In this document: in pieces, positions 1 through 6,238 of the stretch
Layout of the letters: each line of letters starts with the position of its first letter
Position numbering within the stretch: position 1 is the stretch's first letter
Source: CAZFDT01 sp964518335
Lineage (GTDB): Bacteria > Planctomycetota > Phycisphaerae > Phycisphaerales > Phycisphaeraceae
Direction: 5' to 3'
DNA: 21,351 nucleotides
Assembly (NCBI GenBank): GCA_964518335.1
Contig: CAZFDT010000086.1
Span: forward strand, 1 to 21,351
The notes under the pieces: model-generated
Told to the model about the DNA's origin: nothing
The model's database searches: none
The model's input: the letters and a program-made list of their open reading frames with translations, nothing else
Program-made: the position numbers and the translations under genes

Positions 1-34
1 AGGGATCATCGGCAAGACTCAAACGCAAACTGCA

Positions 35-54
35 AGTTCTTTTAGGTGCTCTTA
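35..54 (+). repeat. Probable insertion-sequence terminal inverted repeat, left copy
   Basis: The 20 bases AGTTCTTTTAGGTGCTCTTA occur here, and their exact reverse complement occurs at 21298-21317. The match stops abruptly at both edges. On the outer sides the two copies have different sequence (positions 1-34 versus 21318-21351), as expected for the left and right ends of one IS. The left copy would be an element ending at about 54. No transposase is visible because only 34 bases lie outside it. The IS assignment is inference; the perfect inverted match is seen directly. Confidence 0.6.
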
Positions 55-123
55 GGGTCACGCGCGACGACCAGGGCGGCGTTGCCGGGACTTCCAATCG
101 CACTCGCCCTGGAGGAGTTTGTC

Positions 124-1101
124 ATGGTTAAGAGTCTTGCTAACTATTGGATGCCGGTTGGGACGGCGGCGTTGCTGCTCGCCGTGTCGCCCGTTCATGC
201 TGCGCTGCAGGAAATCACTTACAGCGGTGGCAGCAGCTCTTTTGAGCCGTTCGACGTGGCCGGCCCCGCCGCGTCGCACACCGGCGTGGCGTACAACAGT
301 CGCGTGGCCAACATCCACAATTACGTGGCCACCCGCGCCGACGGCGGCATCGATGACGTCTATTTCTCGGGCGGCGTCTGGAACGCCGATCCCTACGCGC
401 TGGACGGCTTTGCCTACACCGACGTGACCTACAACAGCAAGGCCGGCAATCAGAACCTCTATTTTGCCACCCGCGCCGGGGGCGGTCTGGAGGAAGTCTT
501 CTGGAACGGCTCGACGTTCGCGCGGGGCGACCTGGTCAGTTCGAGCGTGACCTATACCGGCGTAGCACACAACGGCCGGGTCGCGGCCACGGATCACGAA
601 TATCTGGCCACCCGCGCCGATGGCGGCGTCGATAACGTCTACTACTCCGGCGGCGTCTGGAACGTCGTTTCCTATGCGCTCGACGGCGTGACTTACACCG
701 ACATCACCTACAACAGCCAGGCCGGCAATCTGAATCTCTATCTGGCCACCCGCGCCGATGGCGGTCTGGAGGAGATCTTTTGGAACGGCTCCACCTTCGC
801 GCGGGGCGATCTGATCAGTACGAGCGTGCTCTACAACGGCGTGGCGCACAACAGTCAGGTCCTCTCCACCGATCACGAATACCTGGCCACCCGCGCCGAC
901 GGGGGCGTGGATAACGTCTTTTTCTCCGGCGGTGTCTGGAACGTGGTAGCGCATGATGTGGACGGCATCCTCTTCGGTGACATCGCATACAACAGTCGCG
1001 CGTCCAACCCCGATTCGTACTTCGCCACGATCGTGCCCGAGCCGACTTCGCTCGCGCTCATTGGCCTGAGCGGCCTGATGATGCTGCGTCGCCGGCGATG
1101 A
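124..1101 (+). CDS. PEP-CTERM secreted beta-propeller-like repeat protein
   Basis: This predicted exported protein has 325 residues. ATG at 124 is chosen over an upstream GTG at 46 because GGAGGAG (111-117) lies 6 bases before it, a signal peptide follows directly (residues 1-26, ending SPVHA), and the GTG lies inside the probable IS end. Residues about 28-303 consist of about six units of 46-47 residues. Five carry an ATRADGG or ATRAGGG signature, and two unit types alternate (..DNVYYSGGVWN.. and ..EEVFWNGSTFARGDL..), giving a 93-residue super-repeat. Unit size and aromatic/Gly pattern suggest a six-bladed propeller, possibly a lectin-like binder; no catalytic residues are evident. The C-terminus is a short PEP-CTERM tail: VPEP (304-307), a hydrophobic stretch, then RRRR. 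Exosortase-type sorting is therefore expected. It is the first gene of the plus-strand group; no promoter was recognised between 55 and 110. Confidence 0.9.
   Translation: MVKSLANYWMPVGTAALLLAVSPVHAALQEITYSGGSSSFEPFDVAGPAASHTGVAYNSRVANIHNYVATRADGGIDDVYFSGGVWNADPYALDGFAYTDVTYNSKAGNQNLYFATRAGGGLEEVFWNGSTFARGDLVSSSVTYTGVAHNGRVAATDHEYLATRADGGVDNVYYSGGVWNVVSYALDGVTYTDITYNSQAGNLNLYLATRADGGLEEIFWNGSTFARGDLISTSVLYNGVAHNSQVLSTDHEYLATRADGGVDNVFFSGGVWNVVAHDVDGILFGDIAYNSRASNPDSYFATIVPEPTSLALIGLSGLMMLRRRR
205..1030 (+). repeat. In-frame tandem repeat, 138/141-bp units forming 279-bp super-repeats
   Basis: The bases GCCACCCGCGCC recur at 328, 466, 607, 745 and 886. The spacings are 138, 141, 138 and 141 bp, that is 46, 47, 46 and 47 codons. 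Units 1, 3 and 5 resemble each other more than units 2 and 4, so the array looks like two duplications of a two-unit block. The first and last units are degenerate. All spacings preserve the reading frame, so this is protein-repeat structure and not a CRISPR array. Confidence 0.85.
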
Positions 1102-1203
1102 TTCCGCTCCGTCGGTCTTCTCCACGGGGTCGCCTGGCCAACGCCGGGCGATCCGACTCAAGTTAAGGCAAGGCGCACGCCTATTGTGTCAAGGAACTTC
1201 ATC

Positions 1204-1947
1204 ATGCGACGCTCGAGTGCCTTTACCCTGATCGAACTGCTCGTGGTGATTTCCATCATCGCGCTGCTGATTGCGATCCTGCTTCCGGCATTGGGTCAGG
1301 CACGGCAAGCGGCGAAGCTGAGCATGTGCCTGTCGAACACGCGGCAACTGAGCCTGGCGGCGCACAGCTATGCGGCCGATGAGAAGGACTCGGTCCCCAC
1401 GCCGCCGATGGGCAAGTACTTTCATGCGGGAAGCGACATGGCGCGGGTCTGGCCGATGTGGATCGTCGGTGGCGACGAGAAGGGCACTTGGCCAGGTGTG
1501 GCGGTGTGGCCCGCGAACAAGCGTGTGCTGTATTCGTATCTGCCGCCAGACAGCGCGGTGTGGCGCTGCCCGTCGGATGAGAACGGCACCACCGGCTCTG
1601 GCATCTTGCTCAACAAGCCGGTGTGGGACCACATCACCACCAGCTATGTCTTCAACGTGCAGAATCCTCTGGACTTTGCGCCGGTGACGCCCGATGGCGT
1701 GGTCGCCACCCTGTACGGCCGGCGCATGTCGGATATCCGCGTCGCCAGCCGCACCGTGCTGGTGGGCGACATGGTCTGGACGGGAACCTACTTGCCAGGT
1801 CATGAAGACCTTTACGCCCCCAACTGGTGGCACCCCAATTCATGGGAGACGAAGCAGGTGGTCTTCGCCTTCGCCGACGGTCACTCGGCTTACACGGCGA
1901 TCGAGCTTGGTGAAGTGGAAGGCGACCACTACCGCGTTGCCCCGTGA
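1204..1947 (+). CDS. Pseudopilin (type II secretion/type IV prepilin-like, N-terminal methylation motif)
   Basis: This 247-residue protein begins MRRSSA then FTLIELLVV, the class III prepilin leader with the conserved Glu at position +5. The residue before the predicted cleavage is Ala instead of the usual Gly. A hydrophobic helix (about residues 8-29) is followed by a globular domain with CLSNTRQLSLAAHSYA and a C-terminal FADGH motif. Both are typical of the large planctomycete pseudopilin family (DUF1559-like). ATG at 1204 is preferred to GTG at 1186 because AAGGA (1191-1195) stands 8 bases upstream and the leader then has the usual short basic form. It lies 20 bases before the FG-GAP-like gene, so the two are probably co-transcribed. 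A role in an extracellular glycan-binding or secretion apparatus is inference from context. Confidence 0.88.
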   Translation: MRRSSAFTLIELLVVISIIALLIAILLPALGQARQAAKLSMCLSNTRQLSLAAHSYAADEKDSVPTPPMGKYFHAGSDMARVWPMWIVGGDEKGTWPGVAVWPANKRVLYSYLPPDSAVWRCPSDENGTTGSGILLNKPVWDHITTSYVFNVQNPLDFAPVTPDGVVATLYGRRMSDIRVASRTVLVGDMVWTGTYLPGHEDLYAPNWWHPNSWETKQVVFAFADGHSAYTAIELGEVEGDHYRVAP

Positions 1948-1967
1948 CCCCCAAAGGAACGTCTGCA

Positions 1968-3341
1968 ATGTCCGTGCGTCCAACTCACTTGTGCATGGCC
2001 GTGCCTTTTCTGCTGCTCTGCGTCGCAGTGGTCGCCTCGGCACAGCAGAACCCACCCACTATGAAACTACTGAGCACGATCGACGTGAAGGACTTCGGCG
2101 CCGAGACGCTGCGCATTGGCGACCTGACCGCCGATGGCATTCCCAATCTGCTGTTCGTGCAAAGCATCCGCCCCACGCGGGAAATCACGTGCCTCACCGC
2201 CACGGATCTCGAAGGCAACATCCTCTGGCAGGTGGGCACGCCCTCGGCCGCCAACGGCACGATCTATTCCGATTTGCCGGTGCAAATCTACGATTGGGAC
2301 GACGACGGCTACAACGACGTGCTGTATGTGAAACAGGCAACCTACATCGGCAGGGGCGGGGCCGAGGGCGTGCGCGAGCGCGCGGAGCGCTATGAAGGTC
2401 ACGCCACGCTGGTGATTCTCGACGGCCGCACGGGCCGCGAGAAGGGCACGCTCAAGCTCCCCGCTCCGGCCGATGACTGCTTTCTCATCGCCAATCTCAC
2501 CGGCAGCGATCGGCCGCAGGACCTGGTCGTCAAGGACCGCTACTGGAACATGTGGGGCGTCGCCCACGACGGGCGCGAGCTGTGGCACTGGCAAGGCAAT
2601 ACGGGGCACTATCCCGCCATCGCCGATCTCGACGGCGACGGCAAAGACGAGGTCGTCGCCACACTGGCGGTCATCGACGACGATGGCTCGGTGTGGTTCG
2701 ATCACCAGCGGCCCATCGAGCAGCATCAGGATGCGACCTGGGTGCTTCGGGACGATCGGGGACAATGGCGGCTCTATTTCGCGGCGGGCGACATCTACAG
2801 CCTCGGCGTGGATGGCAAGATCATGTGGCAGCACAAAGGCGGCGACACGCAGCACGTGGTCGCGGGACGCTTCCGCACGGATTCGCCGGTGCAGATCGCG
2901 GTCATCGACCGCCACCCTGACGGGCCGCAAGTCCGCACGCCCGATGCGCCGGGCGCGATGGTGTCACTGTACGATCTCGACGGCAACGCGTACTGGCGCA
3001 AGCGAGAGCAGGCCGGCGCCTGGGCGGTCGCGCCCGTGCCCGTGGCGTGGGACGGCCATCACCGACCGCAATCGCTCCTGATCTACGGCCATGGTCGGGG
3101 CCGGCCCGCGGTGCTGCTCAATGGCGAAGGCGACGCCATCGCAACGCTTCCGATGGTTTACACGCCGGATCGCTCGGCTGCGGATCGCAACGCGGACTTC
3201 TACGCCCTCGCCGCCGACCTCCATGGCGACGAGCGCGAGGAAATCGTCCTCTTCAGCCCGCGCGGGGCGTGCATCTACACCAACGTTCGGCCGCTCCAAA
3301 AGCCCACGCTTTACAACGAGACGCTTTATCCGGGACATTGA
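1968..3341 (+). CDS. Secreted FG-GAP/VCBS-like repeat protein
   Basis: This 457-residue protein has a signal peptide (residues 1-25, ending VVASA before QQN). ATG at 1968 is supported by AAAGGA (1953-1958) with 9 bases of spacing; a GTG at 1944 overlaps the upstream stop but has no ribosome site. Acidic loops of the FG-GAP calcium-binding type recur: DLTADGIPN (52-60), DWDDDGYND (109-117), DLDGDGKDE (220-228) and a degenerate DLHGDEREE (417-425). Such loops line the blades of integrin-alpha-like and rhamnogalacturonan-lyase-like propellers. The tail TLYNETLYPGH resembles the ends of some polysaccharide-lyase-associated propellers, but I cannot name a catalytic site, so binding and lyase roles both remain open. 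It has no PEP-CTERM tail, so it is probably released or periplasmic. It lies between a pseudopilin and a glycosidase gene. Confidence 0.82.
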   Translation: MSVRPTHLCMAVPFLLLCVAVVASAQQNPPTMKLLSTIDVKDFGAETLRIGDLTADGIPNLLFVQSIRPTREITCLTATDLEGNILWQVGTPSAANGTIYSDLPVQIYDWDDDGYNDVLYVKQATYIGRGGAEGVRERAERYEGHATLVILDGRTGREKGTLKLPAPADDCFLIANLTGSDRPQDLVVKDRYWNMWGVAHDGRELWHWQGNTGHYPAIADLDGDGKDEVVATLAVIDDDGSVWFDHQRPIEQHQDATWVLRDDRGQWRLYFAAGDIYSLGVDGKIMWQHKGGDTQHVVAGRFRTDSPVQIAVIDRHPDGPQVRTPDAPGAMVSLYDLDGNAYWRKREQAGAWAVAPVPVAWDGHHRPQSLLIYGHGRGRPAVLLNGEGDAIATLPMVYTPDRSAADRNADFYALAADLHGDEREEIVLFSPRGACIYTNVRPLQKPTLYNETLYPGH

Positions 3342-3381
3342 CGATCTCTGGACGGGCGCCACAACTGGGAGTGTTGTATTG

Positions 3382-4923
3382 ATGAAAGCACCGATCATTG
3401 CGGGGTGCGTTGCGATGAGCCTCGCGTTGCTGTTGCCCGCGATTTCCGGGTCGCGCGCGCTGGCGCACCCGATCGCATCGGCCGCACTCGACGTCGCCGA
3501 CGACAGCGGGCAACTGGAAACCGGCGCGCTGAACATCTGGGCCGGCGACGGCGGCAAGTCGATGCTCGATACTCGCGCCGGCAGACCGTGCTGGACGATC
3601 CCGATGACGCAGACGATGCGCTATATCTACGTGCGCAGCGTGGACAAGCGGTTTCATGGCGGTAGCTCTCAGATCCGCGTGACCGTCGAGGCGATCGACG
3701 GCGAAGGGGACCTGGTCATCGAGTACGACAGCTACCTGTTTCCCTGGAAACGCGCCAGCAGGCCGATGACCAACACCGGCAAGTGGAAGGCATTTGACTT
3801 CAATCTGCCGGACGCCGCCATGTCTGGCCGCTGCAACGGTGCGGATTTTCGCATCACCGCGAGTCACCCGGTTTCGTTGACACGGGTGCGAGTCGAGCAC
3901 GTCAAGCGCGCGATTGAGCCCGACCGCTTTCCAACGCGGTGGGACGAGGCCGATCTCGACCGCGTCACGGCCGATCGGATCGGCTTCTCGCACGGAGGCA
4001 TGCACTGGGGCGAGGGCGGCATGACGCCGGCCGTGTACGAGCGCGAGCTGGACCTGATGGCCGACCTGGGCTTCGGGTGGCTGCGCTATTGGGCGGAGTG
4101 GGCCGAGGTGGAAGCCAGCCCCGGCGAGTATCGCTGGGCCAACCTGGACTATCGCGTCGCCGAGGCGAAACGGCGGGGCCTGCGCCTGATCGGGGCGGTG
4201 CATTATGGCACGCCGTGGGCTTCGGACGCGCCGGAAGACGTCAAAGGCCACGCCCGCACCAAGTATCCCCCGCGCGACCTGGCGGACATGCAGCGCTACG
4301 CACGGGCGATGATCGGCCGATACAAGAACGACGTCCAACACTGGGAAGGCTGGAACGAAGCCAATGCGAACGGCTTCTGGAACGTCCCACCGTCCGGGCG
4401 CGACCGATTCGAGCATTACGTTCAATGGCAGCGTGCTTTTTATGAAGCCGCCAAGCAGGCCGACCCGGACTGCATCGTGTTGACCGGAGGGTTCGCCGAC
4501 GGCGCCGATCTGGCGCGGCAACTGGTGCGCTACTACGAAGCGGGACTCAAAGACACGTTCGACGTGATGAACGTGCATATCTACGGCGGCGACCCGCGCG
4601 GGAAATGGACCGTGCAGCAGATCCAATCCGTCATCCGCGTCATGCGCCACCACGGCGACGGCGACAAGCCGATCTGGATCACCGAAACCGGCTGGCCCGT
4701 CGAGTGCGTCCATCCCAACGTGCGCTCGCTCGACCAACAGGCGCAATGGACGCCCTGGCTGTTCGCCGTGCTGCTGTCGCACCCGCAGGTCGAGCGCGTG
4801 TTCTTCCACGAGCTGCGCGACATCCCCAGCGACGCCAACTACGGCTGGCTGCGTGGCGATTTTCAGCCCCGGCCGGTGGTCGAGCAGTGGCGAGCGATGC
4901 AACAGCGCGGCCACTCCCACTGA
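3382..4923 (+). CDS. Secreted clan GH-A glycoside hydrolase (GH5/GH39-like)
   Basis: This 513-residue protein has a signal peptide ending near SRALA (residue 28). Residues about 30-180 look like a beta-sandwich, possibly carbohydrate-binding. Residues about 195-505 look like a TIM barrel. The catalytic pattern of clan GH-A is visible: WEGWNE with acid/base Glu326, and IWITETGWP with nucleophile Glu435, about 109 residues apart on predicted strands 4 and 7. Other barrel features are WLRYWAEW (233-240) and the strand end FDVMNVHIYGG (393-403). The start is ATG 3382; the ribosome site is weak (GGGAG, 3367-3371, 10 bases away). It follows the FG-GAP-like gene by 40 bases and is probably the last gene of that operon. 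Family placement within the clan and the substrate cannot be settled from the sequence alone. Confidence 0.85.
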   Translation: MKAPIIAGCVAMSLALLLPAISGSRALAHPIASAALDVADDSGQLETGALNIWAGDGGKSMLDTRAGRPCWTIPMTQTMRYIYVRSVDKRFHGGSSQIRVTVEAIDGEGDLVIEYDSYLFPWKRASRPMTNTGKWKAFDFNLPDAAMSGRCNGADFRITASHPVSLTRVRVEHVKRAIEPDRFPTRWDEADLDRVTADRIGFSHGGMHWGEGGMTPAVYERELDLMADLGFGWLRYWAEWAEVEASPGEYRWANLDYRVAEAKRRGLRLIGAVHYGTPWASDAPEDVKGHARTKYPPRDLADMQRYARAMIGRYKNDVQHWEGWNEANANGFWNVPPSGRDRFEHYVQWQRAFYEAAKQADPDCIVLTGGFADGADLARQLVRYYEAGLKDTFDVMNVHIYGGDPRGKWTVQQIQSVIRVMRHHGDGDKPIWITETGWPVECVHPNVRSLDQQAQWTPWLFAVLLSHPQVERVFFHELRDIPSDANYGWLRGDFQPRPVVEQWRAMQQRGHSH

Positions 4924-5168
4924 ACCGGATGCCGCCCGCATCGTCGCCGGTGGGGTCGGCCACGGGCACATCACGAAGGGGATGGGTATCCGTGCGCGGT
5001 CGCCCGGAGGCGGTAGGGGGGTGGGGCGGTGGCGGAGGGCGTGGCGTGAGTTGGGCAGGGGGGGGGGCTGGCGCGGTGGCTCCCCGGGGCGGCCGCTGTG
5101 TTGCCGTGTATTGCGACATCGATGAGCACATTGGCGTCGCTTGGCCCGCTCGAAGCGGTAGAAATCGC
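4924..5168. other. Non-coding spacer with G-rich tracts
   Basis: I see no credible gene here. The segment is strongly G-biased on the plus strand between about 5016 and 5067, with runs of 6 G (5016-5021), 4 G (5023-5026), 3 G (5037-5039 and 5053-5055) and 10 G (5058-5067). This could form a G-quadruplex-like structure, although two of the loops are longer than the usual seven bases. The tract ends about 100 bases upstream of the promoter at 5169. No convincing intrinsic terminator follows the glycosidase gene. Confidence 0.5.
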
Positions 5169-5197
5169 TTGACACGGCTACCGAGTCGTATTATACT
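5169..5197 (+). promoter_or_regulatory. Sigma-70-type promoter for the LamG-like PEP-CTERM gene
   Basis: TTGACA (5169-5174), a 17-base spacer and TATACT (5192-5197) form a near-consensus housekeeping promoter in otherwise GC-rich DNA. The predicted transcript starts near 5204, giving a leader of about 90 bases before the ATG at 5293. The -35 and -10 boxes are identical to those of the minus-strand promoter at 18826-18854. Confidence 0.82.
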
Positions 5198-5198
5198 C
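5186..5198 (+). promoter_or_regulatory. Operator-like site over the -10 box
   Basis: Eleven contiguous bases here, GTATTATACTC (5188-5198), match 11 of 13 bases of the perfect palindrome at 18825-18837 read on its minus strand. GAGT (5183-5186) and ACTC (5195-5198) also form a looser inverted pair. Both sites overlap a -10 element, so part of the match may simply be the promoter itself. A shared repressor site is inference. Confidence 0.4.
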
Positions 5199-5219
5199 AT
5201 GAAAGAATATAAACGATGT

Positions 5220-5238
5220 GGCCCGTTGGAGGCGGGCC
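5220..5238 (+). promoter_or_regulatory. Stem-loop near the 5' end of the mRNA leader
   Basis: GGCCCG (5220-5225) pairs perfectly with CGGGCC (5233-5238) around a 7-base loop, beginning about 16 bases after the predicted transcription start. No U-tract follows, so it is not a terminator. A stabilising 5' hairpin for an abundant surface-protein mRNA is the simplest reading. Confidence 0.45.
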
Positions 5239-5292
5239 GCACGCCCCTTCGGCGTGTCAACTCTGCAACCCCATTCTCACAGGAGCGACAAA

Positions 5293-6150
5293 ATGAAAAG
5301 CGGCACTGGCGTGGCAACGGCGACGATGGTCGCGGTCTTCATCGCGGCGACGGCGCAAGCGGCAACGATGAGCGAGTACTTTGACTACGGCGACACCCAG
5401 ACCACCACGCTCACGGGTCTCAATGGCGGCGATGGCTGGGGCGGCGCATGGTCGCAGACCACGGGCTACGGCACTGCCGATTCCTACACCGACTACCGAC
5501 CCACCGTCAACCTCACCAGCAGCGTGACCGGCTACGTCGGCACGGGCAACACCGGCGGCGCCGCAGGTCAGGGCAGTGGCGGCGGCGATCGCAACAACTT
5601 CCGCGACACCGGCGGGTTGACCGGAACCATCTGGTTCTCCGCACTATTCCAGATCAACGCATCATTCAACGCCAGCTACATCACGTTCGATCGCAACCAC
5701 TCCACGTGGGGCGAGAACTACCTGCGATTCCAAGTCGGCAATGCCGCCAACGCCCCACAACGACTGCTCTACGCGAACACGATCTATGACATTCCCTCCA
5801 CCACCTTCAATTTCAGCACCAACCAGGCCTATGTCCTGATCGGTCGCGTCACCATCGACGACAACGGCAGCAACGATCGCATCGAGCTATGGACTCATCC
5901 CAGCGACGTGAGCACCATCGCCGCCTTGGGCGCACCCGATTTCAATCTGGCCACCGCCGACGTGTTCGGCACTTCGATGGACTACTTCGGCATCGATATC
6001 CGCAATTCCTACGTGGACGCGATCCGCATCAGCGACGAGCCATATGCGTTCGAGTTTGTCACGACCGGTATCATCCCCGAGCCGGCGTCGCTGGGATTGA
6101 TCGGCGTGGCAGCGATGTTCCTGCTCGGCGGGCGGCGTCGGGTGGTGTGA
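5293..6150 (+). CDS. PEP-CTERM protein with LamG/concanavalin-like domain
   Basis: This 285-residue exported protein starts at ATG 5293 with AGGAG (5281-5285) 7 bases upstream. A signal peptide covers residues 1-23 (ending TAQA). The mature part opens with EYFDYGDTQTTTLTGLNGG and GDGWGGAW, the usual opening of planctomycete LamG-like jelly-roll proteins. Gly- and Asn-rich beta strands follow, with DAIRISDE near the end of the domain. The C-terminus carries IPEP, a hydrophobic helix and GGRRRVV, a short PEP-CTERM sorting tail. It has its own promoter (5169-5197) and terminator (6173-6208), so it is probably expressed strongly and largely as a single gene. Its function is likely structural or carbohydrate-binding at the cell surface; no catalytic motif was seen. 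Confidence 0.9.
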   Translation: MKSGTGVATATMVAVFIAATAQAATMSEYFDYGDTQTTTLTGLNGGDGWGGAWSQTTGYGTADSYTDYRPTVNLTSSVTGYVGTGNTGGAAGQGSGGGDRNNFRDTGGLTGTIWFSALFQINASFNASYITFDRNHSTWGENYLRFQVGNAANAPQRLLYANTIYDIPSTTFNFSTNQAYVLIGRVTIDDNGSNDRIELWTHPSDVSTIAALGAPDFNLATADVFGTSMDYFGIDIRNSYVDAIRISDEPYAFEFVTTGIIPEPASLGLIGVAAMFLLGGRRRVV

Positions 6151-6172
6151 GTCCTGGGGTTGTTGTGAATTC

Positions 6173-6208
6173 GGCGTCCCGCCGTCATCGCTGGACGGGA
6201 CGCCTTTT
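6173..6208 (+). terminator. Intrinsic (rho-independent) terminator
   Basis: GGCGTCCCG (6173-6181) and CGGGACGCC (6196-6204) form a perfect 9-bp GC-rich stem with a 14-base loop, followed immediately by TTTT (6205-6208). It lies 22 bases after the stop codon of the LamG-like gene and 30 bases before the GTG start of the next gene, which runs in the same direction. Confidence 0.85.
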
Positions 6209-6238
6209 CATTGGCCGCAATGTTCAGCGAGGTGCTGC

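Noticed and set aside
328..900. Regularly spaced repeats resembling a CRISPR array
   Set aside because: Spacings of 138/141 bp are multiples of three, the 'spacers' are themselves similar, and the whole stretch is one coding frame between a signal peptide and a PEP-CTERM tail.
1102..1203. Hairpin (GGTCGCC with GGCGATC near 1128-1153) as a terminator after the first gene
   Set aside because: The stem is imperfect and no T-tract follows, so termination is not supported.
3253..5175. A 640-codon open frame on the minus strand opposite the clan GH-A glycosidase
   Set aside because: No recognisable motif or initiation site; codon bias is that of antisense GC-rich DNA, while the plus-strand frame has a signal peptide and both catalytic glutamates.
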